Assembly (NCBI RefSeq): GCF_963678975.1
Contig: NC_089279.1
Span: 23,670,004-23,734,003, forward strand
Reading direction: 5' to 3'
Source of the DNA: Dysidea avara
Lineage: Eukaryota > Porifera > Demospongiae > Dictyoceratida > Dysideidae
Length of the DNA stretch: 64,000 nucleotides
Positions 1 to 11,937 of the stretch are shown here, piece by piece (within the stretch, counting starts at the first letter, position 1; every line of letters starts with the position of its first letter). A program made the position numbers and the translations under genes. The notes beneath the pieces were generated by a model. The model saw only the letters and a list, made by a program, of their open reading frames with translations. It ran no database searches and had not been told where the DNA came from.

Positions 1-2
1 CA

Positions 3-509
3 CCATCACCTGCTCCACCAATGGACCCTGGTCTTGTTCCACCAAAGATGCCGTTTCATCCCAATCATCCGCCTCCTCCCAACCAATGGCAGATGCCCAT
101 GATGAACCATCGACCACCATTACCAAATCGTCCACCACCTCCATGGGAACAACCTGTTTTTAGACCAATCCCTCCAGGGTATGAGAGCCCCTCCCCTGGT
201 CCATCACCTGGCCCGTCTCCTCGTGCTACGCCTCCTCCAACCCCACCCCCTCCAAATCACATGATGATGGGACCACCTCCAATTCCTCACCATCAAAGGC
301 CTCACTCAGCTCCCATGAACAGGATCCCCATGGGGATGCCCCCTCCTAGACAGCCACCACCACCTCTTTGGAATCATGGAAACATGCCACCTCTTGCACC
401 CCCTAGGGGAGGTCCCTTCACAGGACATCCTGGGCCTCCACCCCCACCACATGGACGATTCGGGCCACCTAGTTTCCAACATGACTGGGACGAGTGGCAG
501 CAGAGATAA
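3..509 (+). CDS. 3'-terminal exon of a proline-rich protein (5' end outside window)
   Basis: The reading frame is already open at base 3, before the first ATG at 21, and runs to TAA at 507-509, so this is the last exon of a gene that starts left of the window. The product is low complexity: long Pro runs, many Pro-Pro-Met and His-Pro stretches, SPGPSPGPSP-type repeats around residues 60-70 and an acidic/aromatic end (DWDEWQQR). Such Pro-rich tails occur in RNA-binding and splicing-associated proteins and in SH3/WW/EVH1 ligands, but no folded domain is visible and no family is assigned. Codon third positions are C-rich compared with the surrounding AT-rich DNA, which supports real coding. Confidence 0.75.
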   Translation, partial: PSPAPPMDPGLVPPKMPFHPNHPPPPNQWQMPMMNHRPPLPNRPPPPWEQPVFRPIPPGYESPSPGPSPGPSPRATPPPTPPPPNHMMMGPPPIPHHQRPHSAPMNRIPMGMPPPRQPPPPLWNHGNMPPLAPPRGGPFTGHPGPPPPPHGRFGPPSFQHDWDEWQQR

Positions 510-880
510 CTACTTAAAGAGATCTGTTTTATAGTTATACATAATTAATTAGTTAGATAAATATATTATGTAATTTATGTATCGTATAAACAGTTGTACA
601 ATACTTTACTGCAATAACTGATAATCTTTATTCACTATTACCTGCATTTTGTGTACAGTATAGTTGTAAGGCATGTGTATTTTCTGTTGCATTTTTATTG
701 TTATTTTAAAAATGTTTTGCATTGGCAAGTTGTGGAAGCTTCAAATGGGAATTCTATGTTAACAACACCCAGAATTAATTGTGAGGAGGCATGAATTTAG
801 TCTTGTGATAAAGGCTCCAGCTGGCTGAAGCACTTCTGATATACTTGTGAGCAATTCTAGCCATGAAACAGTAGTAGTTA
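510..880. other. 3'UTR and intergenic AT-rich sequence
   Basis: Presumed 3'UTR of the proline-rich gene followed by AT-rich DNA. No coding signal and no clear canonical poly(A) signal close to the stop. Confidence 0.4.
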
Positions 881-1096
881 ATGGTTCTTTATAGTGGTGT
901 TCCCCAGGGCTCTGTTTTAGGCCTACTACTTTTTATTTTGCATGTTAACGACATTCCAGACAAAAGTAAAGTGGGAATGTCTGTTGATGCATTAAGATCT
1001 ACTCAGTCATCAAGAGTATTGATGACGGCTTCAGATTACAATATGGCCTCAACCAGTTATAGCAAGCAAGGAATTGGTCTCGCCTTCACAAAATAA
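881..1096 (+). pseudogene. Reverse transcriptase fragment (LINE remnant)
   Basis: A short open stretch encodes SGVPQGSVLG followed by LLFILHVNDIPD. This matches the conserved block of non-LTR retrotransposon reverse transcriptases just before the catalytic YxDD box (family consensus GVPQGSVLGPLLF...INDL). The YxDD box is not present and the rest of the frame no longer looks like RT, so this is a small dead piece. It is on the opposite strand from the adjacent LINE 3' piece. Confidence 0.7.
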
Positions 1097-1139
1097 GAAT
1101 GGCTCTGCTCATACACCCATTACCAATTGTCTATATAAT

Positions 1140-1790
1140 ATTATATTAAAGTCTGGATAGGCTGGAATGCCTTTGAGTGTGCCCATATCCGGATTGTTTC
1201 CAGAACTCATCTAACCACTGCTTGAATAATGCCATGGTGGGTGCAGTCACAACTGAGTTGGGTAGAGCATTCCAAAGGTTATCAATATTATTCTGTTTGA
1301 AAAAGAAGTGATGCTGAACTATACAACTTAAGCTGGTGGCTTCTGGTGATGTTTAAACTATTGAGTACGAAAAATTAATGTAGATGGCTCCAAGTCATAG
1401 TATCTTAGACGTCTACAGAAGAGTTTGTACAGGTGTTTTCACAAGATGATAGACCATAAATAAAAGGCCTGACACTTGCATTGGTGGCACATCTCTGAAC
1501 TTTTTCTACATAGTATTAGGTCAGGTATGGGTTCCGAACTTGTACACAGTACTCCCAAGTGAGGTTGTACATAGTTATGTCTTGTATAAAAGTACAAACA
1601 TATTGTTGGAGTTGATCTTAAAAGACCTGCTGATCAGATCAAGAACCTGAGAAGCCTTTACTGCAGCTCTCTAACAGTGTAAGGATGGTTTCAGATCACT
1701 TGTACACCAGATTCCAAGATCCTTCTCTTCAATGACCACTTCTAAATCAGTAGACCAGTTGGTAGTACCATAGACTATTTATTATCTGCC
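1140..1790 (-). pseudogene. Decayed LINE 3' region (end of the RT ORF)
   Basis: Read on the minus strand, broken frames give the pattern of the C-terminal part of CR1/L2-like LINE ORF2. From about 1780 downward: an EEKDLGIW-like stretch, then SDLKPSLHC, a LYKT piece, then LWNALPNSVV near 1270 and a terminal FKQWLDEFWK-like helix near 1200. Several stops and frameshifts separate the pieces. The RT block at 881-1096 is on the plus strand, so the two are either separate insertions or one element rearranged by inversion. Confidence 0.6.
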
Positions 1791-2570
1791 ATAGTATATG
1801 TTGCTGGAAGTTATAGTTGCCAATTTGCATGACTACATTTAGCGAAAACAAAGTAATCACATGTTGGACCATCAAATCTGTCATTGTATATGTAGCCCTT
1901 GGTCGAGTAGAGAATTGATTAGTCTGAGGCTTGGTTTGCTATTTTCTTCACCAGCGAAAATATTTGGATGGGGAAAATTTGGCGAATTCATGTTTATTCA
2001 CCAAATTTTAACAGCGCCAAAGTTTCCCTCCATACTGTAGCCCTATTTTCCCCCGCCCACGCACACCATGCAGTATGGTACTTATACATAGTACAGATCT
2101 GTATTTTCAACATAATTATTAGATGCTGAGTTAGTAATGTGATATCATTTACAATTGTAAGGTGGAACCTGTCATATAGTGACCACCTGTGTTAAGAGGC
2201 CACATTTCTATAAAGTTAACTTCAAGGCATAGAATGTACATAGTACAGTAAAATGCACTGCATACTTGTCAACATAAGATAGAACACTTGGCTAAAATGG
2301 TGCTAATGTCTATGGAATATGTAGCAATGAGAAACATCATTGCTATACTTGACCACATAATTATGGTGGTGGCAAGGGAAGCCTAGGAAAATATTACACA
2401 GAGTCTCTTGAGTACTAAAATGAGGAAGTCTGGTAGCTATAGTTTAGCTTTTAGCCATAACCCTGGCACTCAGTCATATCTCAAATGAAGCCAGATTGTC
2501 TGTGAGATATACATGCAATGGTAGGGACAATAGAGTGATAGAGTAAGAAATAGTTACAACATTGACTTTA
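1791..2570. repeat. Repeat debris, no gene seen
   Basis: No coding exons recognised. Around 1930-2060 there are facing GCGAAAAT/ATTTTCGC-like segments typical of a worn inverted-repeat element. Around 2155-2215 a stretch beginning GGTGGAACCTGTCATA resembles a short dispersed element; a similar short phrase occurs near 62545. Confidence 0.3.
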
Positions 2571-2576
2571 GCTGTA

Positions 2577-2935
2577 TTTACTCTCAGGGAGATAAACATC
2601 ATAATTACATGTACAGAATATTATAATTACAAGGGGTGAGGAGTCTAGTCTCAGGGTTACCCAGCTACTATAAAAGTAATAATAACTGGAGTCCTGGCAA
2701 GACAATATAAATAAATAAATAAATTGTAGCTACTTATAAAACTAAACAAATATATATGGCATATCATGATCAACAGATCAACTACATCCCATGATACTCG
2801 AGAGTTAAGTATCCTGTATGAACAGGAGATTGTAGCACTGTGACAAGCTGCCTGCTGAAGTATGCAACAAATTGTACTTTTCAGTAGATGGGATACATTG
2901 TTAAGCTTTGTGACGGTCATATTGTGCACTAAGAT
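2577..2935 (-). repeat. Dispersed repeat, copy 1 (pairs with 46625-46985)
   Basis: About 360 bp here align with 46625-46985 in the same orientation. Both have GAGATAAACRTCATAAT near the left end, then the phrase reading GTCTCAGGGTTACC, a 'ctggcaagac' block, and on the minus strand a degenerate frame sharing CCILQQAA and ISCSYRI with the other copy. The shared minus-strand peptide suggests a fragment of a once-coding mobile element. The protein family is not recognised. Confidence 0.6.
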
Positions 2936-2949
2936 AATACCTTCATTCT

Positions 2950-5760
2950 ATTGTTGTACTTAATTACTTTAAGTACTATAAATTTCCCTGCCACACCCAC
3001 TCATGGGATATGTGGCTGTGTACATGTGTGTAACCAAGAACTCACTGATATACTTTTATGTTTTATTGCTTTATTTAATAATGATGCATGGTTTCTCTTT
3101 TGTTGACAATGCATGTAGTCTTGGCTGTTCTATTAGAGTATTTGACTGTTATAATAGAGTATCTTATAAAGTGAAAGAGCTGAGGGCTTCAGCCTGCATA
3201 TAACATGCCTGTACTACTCTTATTGTGAAAATGTACTCTACACTTATCACATAAATAAAGAAAATTTTGGCAATACCTCCTGGTGCTGACAATTAAGCCT
3301 TATTAGAACCTATGGTGTATTTGCAATGAATATTGTAAGTTTTTATGCAAAATTTGTAATGTATTATATTAATGTGGTTTATTAGACCATGCAGGAAACA
3401 CATTCTCAAATTTCAGATTCTCATGTGAGTGGGAGGTCCATTTTTTATTGAAGAAGATGCTCCAACTAAACCACAGCAATAATATCCAGGCTAACTGTTA
3501 CTATAAAGGGTAGCTAAAAACCTTGGTTTCTGTGCTGTAATGATAGTCAGCCTTCTCAGCATTAAAATTGCTATAGTATGTATGGAATTACACATGATCT
3601 TGCTCATTTGTAAAAACTAAAAATTCATTTCGTTCAAATGCCCAACACAATATTTATGGCCAATCAAAGTTTTCACCATCAGTGCATTTACTATGGGGAA
3701 ACCATAAAAGTGTGGTATCCATTATGACCCTTTCCCAAACTTGTATTGGAGCCAAACCACATGCTGACACCTTTGATGTCACCACTAATCATCTGGTTGG
3801 CTGAAATGTTAGTTTTCTTGAGAAAAAATCCACCTTTTATTTTTAGCTGTTTTTCACGATCCAGCTCAACTTGTACATACTATACATATGTACATGTGAT
3901 TGATAATCAAATTTGTGATCGTAGGGTGAAAAGTGATGAAGGCAAAGTTAACTAGTTTGACTTTTGCCATGCATATATATTATATATATATAGCTACATA
4001 CCACTGGAATAAAAAACTCAAGTTCTAATATAATAATAATATATTAATGCATATTGATTATATTTTTGCTAATTGATAGTAGATAGAGACATGTAGACAT
4101 AATGTTATAATCATTGCATTGTTTGCAGTCTTGGTTGTATGTATACTTGTAACTATATGTAAGGCCACTTATTATTAATTTTTGTGTTTAGCCTAAACTA
4201 ATGTGGGTGAGTGTCTAAGGCTTACATGCACCTGACTGTTTTATTAGAGTTAGCTGAATCTATTAGAGTACATACTATTAACACTATCCACTATCTTAGG
4301 AAGTTAAAGGGGGTTAAAGCCCCTCCCCCACAGGGTTTATTTTAGGGCAGTGGGGAGCATTTCATCTCTTGAAAACTGCTTGTCCCCTCCTGAAATTTAA
4401 GGATTTATGATCTTGATTGTATTACAGTTTTGTTGTTTTACAACCAGCCATTTGACTAAATGTGCATTAAGGTTACGGTATATCTTGTGATAGTTATTTT
4501 CAGAAATGCTCCAACAGTTGACTAAAAGTCACTTCAAAAGTCATTTCCACATTCAATTTTGTGATAACTGTTTTCTAAAAACCTGGTCAATTGCCATTCC
4601 TAAGCTTCCTATCATTATAATCTAATCTTTTGATAGCTGTTTTTGACTGGAGGCCCCTAGCTAGCTACAGCATGCTATGCATGCTGATGAAAATCCAACC
4701 ATTGCTATCACTTTGTTCTCTTTACCACATAGCTCCCCCCTCTTGGCTTTTATTTCTAAGCCTCCCCTGTCATCTTCACCTTGTCTAACCTGTCTTCCTT
4801 TATGCCTAGCTATGTAAACAATATACAATCATCAAATATATCGAGATGATGAAATAACGATGCATGATGTCATAATAGTGACTAGATTTAGGTGGTGGCA
4901 TGGGATATAGCATTGTGGGAGGGTATCTGAAATATAAAAGCGACGACAAGTTAGTGGCCTTATGCAAGCAGGATGCTGTTGTCGTTATTGCTGCACAGAA
5001 TAACAATAACACTTTATTACATTCCTGGCCTACAATAATATATTACCCACCATTTCCTGTCTCAGATGCAAACATAATGACATGCATAAATGACCTCGAG
5101 CTCAAGAACAGTTCAATGAGACTTTTCTTAAGCAGGTTATTATACATTTAATTAACCAGACTTTGCACAAAACTAGGGACAGTTTAGTCCTGGAATTTTG
5201 ATGAAACTGTGACAATTGGAACAATGTTGTGTAAGCAGCTGATAGCTTCTTCCCTTTAGCTGTCAGTGGTCTACAAGCTTCTCAATAGTTCTCACTGTCT
5301 TCTCCAGTTCTCCATCTGTCTTTGACCTATCCGATTGTAGCAGCATCATTCGACTTATGCAGCCCTATTATGTTAAACTCTGCACAATTGACTGAGACTA
5401 CGCAATGTAACTATCGACTACCAGCTTCAATTACCTTTATCACCCCCTCAGTAATAGCTCGACCCCTCAGTCATTACTGAGGGGTTGATAAAGGGTAAAT
5501 GGAAAATCTATCCGTGTTCAGTATTATTTATCACTTGTGAATGTATGATACAATTTATATTAAGTGTATAATAGCCACACACTACCCACACCCACCAAAA
5601 CTCAGATCATTCACATTATTAGAATGCAAGGTGCAACTGCTGCAAGTGTTATGATATACAAAGTATATTTTTTTCAATGTGGCCGATAATAAAGTGTAGT
5701 GCTTTGTTGCTACCACATGTGTCCTTGTCCACACTGCAGCAAGAGCATAAATTATTATAT
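2950..5760. other. AT-rich intergenic region without a supported gene
   Basis: Only short frames occur, with no splice-consistent coding structure. It contains degenerate copies of the ATTAGAGTA core motif (about 3130-3165 and 4240-4275), a G/C-rich transposon scrap at 4310-4420, an inverted repeat at 5440-5490, and TATA-rich microsatellite tracts near 3975-4000. Confidence 0.45.
5440..5490. repeat. Short inverted repeat
   Basis: TATCACCCCCTCAGTAATAG and, after a short loop, ATTACTGAGGGGTTGATAAA form a near-perfect hairpin. Such hairpins are usual at the ends or centres of small foldback transposons. No neighbouring transposase is seen. Confidence 0.5.
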
Positions 5761-5769
5761 CAAGACACA

Positions 5770-6570
5770 CGGTAGTGTGTCGTGCGACCCAAGAAGCCGG
5801 CGCGCCACACTGAGATATTTACAGGAAGAAAGTAAACGCGATTTTCACACCTTTGTAGCTCCGTGATTCCTTATCCGATTGAAACCAAAGTTGCTACAGA
5901 AGTGTCGGATAGGTAGGGGAGTCCACATTCCAAATTTGAAGAAAATCGCTCCATCCATTTCCGAGATACGATCGGCCAAAGTTTGGGTTTTTTTCTTCGT
6001 TTTTTCTTCTTCTACTTCTTCTTTTCGCACACTTTGCAAAATCCGCAATAAAACACGACTTCGTGCTCCAATCAGGCTGAAATTTGGCACACTTAAAGGG
6101 CTCATTAAGGCGAATCTCAGTACCACGTTTGGTAGGAATCCGATGAACATTCACCGAGTTATGACCGATTATTTGCGTAAAATAAGGTCGAAGGTTTGTC
6201 ACGCCCACAGGGTGAACCGCTTGAAGGAATGAGCTGAAAATTGCTATGTAGATGGAGTAATTATCGTAGGAGTGCCTTTTTGTGGTTTGAAAGGAATCCA
6301 GTTAAAGACCATCGAGATATGACACAAAACCCAACCTGTGTCACAATTACGCGATCGATTTTTATGAATAAAAAAACTATTAGTTTTCACGCCTACTAGG
6401 CAAACCGCTTAGAGCAGTGAGCTGAAAATCGGTGTGAAGCTGGAATAATCATCATAGAAAGTCCTTGCAGTAGTACAGAAGAATCGGATTACAAACCACT
6501 GAGTTATGATTCCAAAGCCAACTACGTGTAACATATGCGAGATCGAGATACTCTAATAGAACAGTCACCC
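5770..6570 (-). mobile_element. Composite SINE-like dispersed repeat, copy 1 (head truncated)
   Basis: Shares its sequence with 38487-39525 (same orientation) and 33020-33695 (opposite). One end carries a CACACGGTAGTGTGTCG-type terminus and a GCC-rich segment. The body contains a pyrimidine-rich run and the phrase GCACACTTTGCAAAATCCGC. The other end carries GATCGAGATACTCTAATAGA near 6540, the reverse complement of the core motif. Overlapping open frames on both strands (5845-6232) are accidental and have no protein similarity I recognise. The tRNA-like head seen in the other two copies is missing where this copy meets the minisatellite. Confidence 0.6.
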
Positions 6571-8357
6571 TAATAGAGCATTCAGCTAATTTATTTACTC
6601 CATTATAGAATTCTATTACATTGCAAGTTATTCTGTAGGGAGTTCAGCTGCAAACAGTTAATCTTATAGACAGTTCAGCAAGAAGCAAGTCACCCTATAG
6701 AGAGTTCAGCTACAGATATATCGCTGTAGTGATTCAGAAGAATCAGAACATTACAAGTCACACTGAAGAGAGTTCAGCTATAAACAAGTCATGCACCCTG
6801 TGGAGAGTTTGGCTACACTCTCTAGAGAGTTCAGCTACAAACAAGTCACTGTGGAGAGAGTTCAGCTACAAAGAAACTACCCTGTAGAGAGTTCATCTAT
6901 ACAAACAAGTTAACCTATGGAGACCAGCTGCAAACAAGTAACCCTGTAGAGATTTCAGCTACAGACAAGTCACTTTATAGTTTATACAATGTTCAGCTAC
7001 AAGTAAGTCACTCTGTAGAGAATTCAGCTACATACAAGTCACTCTGTAGAGAATTTTGCTACAAACAAGTCACAGTGTAGAGAGTTCAGCAACCAAAACA
7101 CCACATGTAAAGAGTTCAGCTATACAAACAAGTTACTCTGTAGAGAGAACAGCTAGAAACAAGAGAGAGCTCAGTTAGAAGAAGTTGCCCTGTAGAGATC
7201 TCAGCTGCAAAGAAACCCTGTAGAGAGATCAACTACAAACAAATCACCCTGCAGAGTGTTCAGCTATAAACAAATCACCCTGTAGAAAGTTCAGGTACAT
7301 ACAAATCACCCTATATAGAGTTCAGCTACAAAAAAAAATCACTCTGTAGAGAGTTTAGCTACAAAGAAACCATCCTGTAGAGAGTTCAGCTACAAACAAG
7401 TTACCCTACAGTAAAATCAGTTTGAAACAAGAGATTTCAGCTACAAACAATCAACCTGTAGAGAGTTCAGCTATGAACAGATCACCCTGTAGAGAGTTCA
7501 GCTATACAAGTCACCCTGTAGAGAGATCAGCTAGAAGAAGTCACCGTCTACAGAGATCAGCTAGAAGCAAGTCACCTTGTAGAGAGTTCAGTGACAAAGA
7601 AACAATCCTGTAGAGAGTTCAGCTACAAACCAATCACCCTGTAGAGAGTTCAGCTACAAATAAATCACCCTGTAAAGAGATCAGCTACAAACAAATCACC
7701 TTGCAGTGAGTTCAGCTACAAACAAATTACCCTGTAGAGAGATCAGCTACAAACAAAACACTGTGTAGAGACTTCAGCTACAAACAAATCAACCTGTAGA
7801 GATTTCAGTTACAAACAAATCACCGACTGTAGAGAGATCAGCTACAACCAAATCACCCTGTATAGAGAGATCAGCTACAACCAAATCACCCTGTAGAGAG
7901 ATCAGCTACAAACAATTCACCCTCTGGAGAGAGTTAAGCTACAAACACACCACCCTGTAGAGAGATCAGCTACAAACAAATCACCTTGCAGTGAGTTCAG
8001 CTACAAACAAATTACCCTGTAGAGAGATCAGCTACAAACAAAACACGGTATAGAGACTTCAGTTACAAACAAATCAACATGTAGAGATTTCAGTTACAAA
8101 CAAACCACCCACTGTAGAGAGATCAGCTACAACCAAATCACCCTGTAGAGAGATCAGCTACAAACAATCACCCTGTAGAGAGATCAGCTACAAGCAAATC
8201 ACCCTGTAGAGAGTTCAGTTACAAACACATCACCCTGTAGAGAGATCAGCTACAAACAAATCACCTTGCAGTGAGTTCAGCTACAAACAAATTACCCTGT
8301 AGAGAGATCAGCTACAAACAAAATACCGTGTAGAGACTTCAGCTACAAACAAATCAA

Positions 8358-8879
8358 CAGTGTTGGGCAAGTTACTTTTTACAAGTAACTAGTTACATAT
8401 TACATATTACTTGCAGCTGAACTATTTAGTTACAGTTACATATTACCCATAAAAATAAAGTAACTGTAATAATATTACATATTATATTACTTTGTGTCCA
8501 TAGCCTTAAGCTGTCACGTGTGAAACTACCACCTTATCACGTGACACGATTGCGTTGTTGGACAATGTGCAAGTCTTGATATAAGTAAGTAGCTGGTGAA
8601 TAAGCCTCACTTAGTAGGCTTCATTACTTCGTTGTGGCTAGGCGTTACTCAGTGGGTTACTAACGAGATTAGTAACTTCGTTACTTTAGTAATAATATTA
8701 CGTAATATTAGATTCGTTACAGTAACTATATTACTTAGGTAACGCGTTACATTTGCAAGTAAAGTAACTTGAGTTATATTACCTATTTTTATAGAGTATT
8801 TCGTTATATTACTTTGTTACCACAAAAGTAATAATATTATGTAACGCGTTACATAAGTAGCGCGTTACTCCCAACACTG
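8358..8879. mobile_element. hAT-like non-autonomous DNA transposon (522 bp), copy 1
   Basis: Starts CAGTGTTGGGCAAG and ends CCCAACACTG, giving a terminal inverted repeat of at least 10 bp. It is flanked by a perfect 8-bp direct repeat CAAATCAA (8350-8357 and 8880-8887). Eight-base target duplications are characteristic of the hAT superfamily. The interior is rich in repeated GTAACGCGTTAC/AAGTAAC palindromes and has no transposase. It sits inside a minisatellite unit, so insertion came after array expansion. Confidence 0.88.
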
Positions 8880-10464
8880 CAAATCAACCTGTAGAGATTT
8901 CAGTTACAAACAAATCACCCACTGTAAAGAGATCAGCTACAACCAAATCACCCTGTAGAGAGATCAGCTACAAACAACCACCCTGCAGAGAGATCAGCTA
9001 CAAACAAATCACCCTGTAGAGAGTTCAGTTACAAACACATCACCCTGTAGAGAGATCAGCTACAAACAAATCACCTTGCAGTGAGTTCAGCTACAAACAA
9101 ATTACCCTGTAGAGAGATCAGCTACAAACAAAATACCTTGCAGTAAGTTCAGCTACAAACAAATCAACCTGTAGAGATTTCAGTTACAAACAAATCACCC
9201 ACTGTAGAGAGAGCAGCTACAACCTAAATCACCCTGTAGAGAGATCAGCTACAAACAAATCACCCTGTAGAGAGTTCAGTTACAAACACATCACCCTGTA
9301 GAGAGATCAGCTACAAACAAATCACCCTGTAGAGAGATCAGCTACAAACAATCACCCTGTAGAGAGATCAGCTACAAACAAATCACCCTGTAGAGAGTTC
9401 AGCTACAAACAAATCAACCTGTAGAGAGATCAGCTATATAGACACTAGACACAATATAGGGAATTCATGATCAGTTACAAGCAAATCACCCTGTAGAGAG
9501 TTCAGTTACAAACACATCACCCTGTAGAGAGATCAGCTACAAACAAATCACCTTGCAGTGAGTTCAGCTACAAACAAATTACCCTGTAGAGAAATCAGCT
9601 ACAAACAAATCACCTTGTAGAGAGTTCACTTACAAACAAATCTACCCATAGAGATATCAGTTACAAAAAAATCACCCCCTGTAGAGAGATCAGATCACCC
9701 TGTAGAGAGTTCAGCTGCAAACAAATCACCCTGTAGAAAGTTCAGGTATAAAAAAATCACCCTATAGATAGTTTTGATACAAACAAATCACCCTGTAAAA
9801 CATTCAGCAAGATAACAGTCACCCTGCAGAGACATCAGGTTACCCTATAGAGAGGTCAGCTAGAAGAAGTCACCTTGTAGAGAGTTCAGCAACAAAGAAC
9901 CCACTCTGTAGAGAGTTCAACTAGAAACTAGTTACCCTATGCAGAGATCAGCTATATGTAGAAACAAGTCATCCTGTAGAGAATTCTGCTACAAACAAAT
10001 CACCCTGTAGAGATTTCAGCTACAAACAAATCACCCTGTAGAGTGTTCAGCTAGATAAAAATCACCCTACAGAGAGATCAGGTCACCCTATAGAAAGACC
10101 AGCTAGAAGAAGTGATCTTGTAGAGAGTTCAGCTACAAAGAACCCACTCTGTAGAGAGTTCAGCTAGAAATAAGTTACCCTATAGAGAGATCAGCTAGAA
10201 ACAAGTCACCCTGTAGAGATTTCAGTTACAAACAGATCATCCTGTAGATAGTTCAGCTAGATTACAAGCAGTGTTGGGAGTAACGCGTTACATAAGTAAC
10301 GCGTTACGTAATATTATTACTTTTGTGGTATCTAAGTAATATAACGAAATACGCTATAAAAACAGGTAATATAACGCAAGTTACTTTACTTACAAATGTA
10401 ACGCGTCACCTAGTAATATAGTTACTGTAACGAGTCTAATATTACGTAATATTATTACTATAAG

Positions 10465-11937
10465 TAGGCATTCCAGTATCCGAGATTTTTTAATAAAAAA
10501 AATTCTCCGTATACCGTATAGCGGGTTATTTTCGAAACAGAAAATTTCGCACAAGGAGCAAAATCTGAATTTCGACGGATTTTAATTTCGAAGAGTGTTT
10601 ATTTCGAAGTCCGGATGGATTTCAAATAAACGGAAATTCATATCACAAATCATGAATGTTTGCCAAAAACTGACTTACTGATGGAATAACCCCCATCCCT
10701 GTGCACTGGAGAGAAGACTGAGGGAGTTTCGAGTGGAATAAATTCACTGGCTCGCATGCTCGATCGTAGCTAGCATAGATTATAAAGCAGACGGCATCAA
10801 TTCCCATTCTGGATCACCTGTTTTCTGGTTATTGGCACAGTGATACAGTTTACCCATTATCATCTGTAGTACTGAGCCAAAACTCGAGGAATACACAAGC
10901 GAACCACCGAAAGTTGGATCATTGCTTTCACTTGTGGGAATTTATTTTCGAAGAACAACCGGGCATGGGAATTTATTTTCGAAGAGAAGGGCCTCTTCGA
11001 AATATCCGAAAATAAAAACCTTTCGAAAATTACCAGCTATACGGTATTCCCCAATAGAACCCTGGCACAAAATAACAACTCGTGTTTAAACTTGGGATTG
11101 CTCCGTCGTCCGAGCTCCAATGAGGATGAAAATCGCTGTGGGGTTTTTCCACACGTTGATCATCATGAAAATCTTAGTTTTATCGTGCGCGTTACATATA
11201 AGTAAGTTTTGTGTTGTTTTGTAATCTTTTCAAGCCATGCAATGTATGCAGACTGAGTACTTTAAAACTTTTAAAAACGTACTGTTGGGTGGAAGGTAGT
11301 CACTGGTGCTTACTTTAAAGTGCGTAGTTACTTCGCTCGGATTAGCGATTTTCAGCTCCAGAGCAATTTTCTGATGGCTGTATCATCAGCTCAAAAGTAT
11401 AAACCACTTCAAAGTCTGTATAACAATGCCATAATTGAAACCACAACTCCACCTTAAGTATTGTTGCACCTCCACTGTAGTTGTTTACCTTTATAAGTTG
11501 TTAACTTGGTGTTTTTATTTACCTGAGATAGCCAATCACCTATAAATATACACCATTATATTGAGAAGTGTGCAGTAGGTGAAACTGCATATTTGCTCAC
11601 CACAAAGCATACAAAGATCACTGAGATCCGATATGATCTGAAGTTATTCTCATTACATGTACAAACTTGCAGCTAAAAACAACTGCAGTTTCAAGATAGT
11701 CCAGATTGCTAGATGGCTTCCTGATTCAATTGTGCCATATTTCCCTTTAAAATGTATGGGGAGCCCTGGAGAAAAAATGTACCTTTTTTCAGTTTTTAAG
11801 CCGGCACTGTGCATGCCAAAGTAGCTAATTCCAACCCAACAAACTATATGTTTCTGAGATCGGCAATCAATACTCTATCTATTGAGTATATAAAAAACCC
11901 ATTTTCCCAAAATTTAAAAATTGGGCTGGAATGCCTA
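10465..11937. mobile_element. Nested transposon inside hAT-like copy 2
   Basis: A 1473-bp insertion with 12-bp inverted ends TAGGCATTCCAG / CTGGAATGCCTA. It is flanked by the direct repeat CTATAAG (10458-10464 and 11938-11944). If the ends are drawn one base wider the duplication becomes TATAA, so 7 versus 5 bp is ambiguous. No transposase is visible, and superfamily is not assigned. It contains a further palindromic element at 10511-11047. Confidence 0.75.
10511..11047. mobile_element. Third-level nested inverted-repeat element
   Basis: Inverted ends ATACCGTATAGCGGGTTATT and the matching right end GGTAATTTTCGAAAG-like / CAGCTATACGGTAT enclose about 537 bp. The interior repeats TTATTTTCGAAG-type motifs several times. 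Target duplication is unclear. Probably a MITE that inserted into the surrounding element. Confidence 0.6.

Noticed and set aside
5845..6232. Three overlapping open frames of about 100 codons
   Set aside because: They lie inside a dispersed repeat with other non-coding copies, run on both strands, and have no family resemblance.
6600..10260. CRISPR-like array
   Set aside because: Units are contiguous and degenerate with no unique spacers, and the context is eukaryotic. It is a minisatellite.
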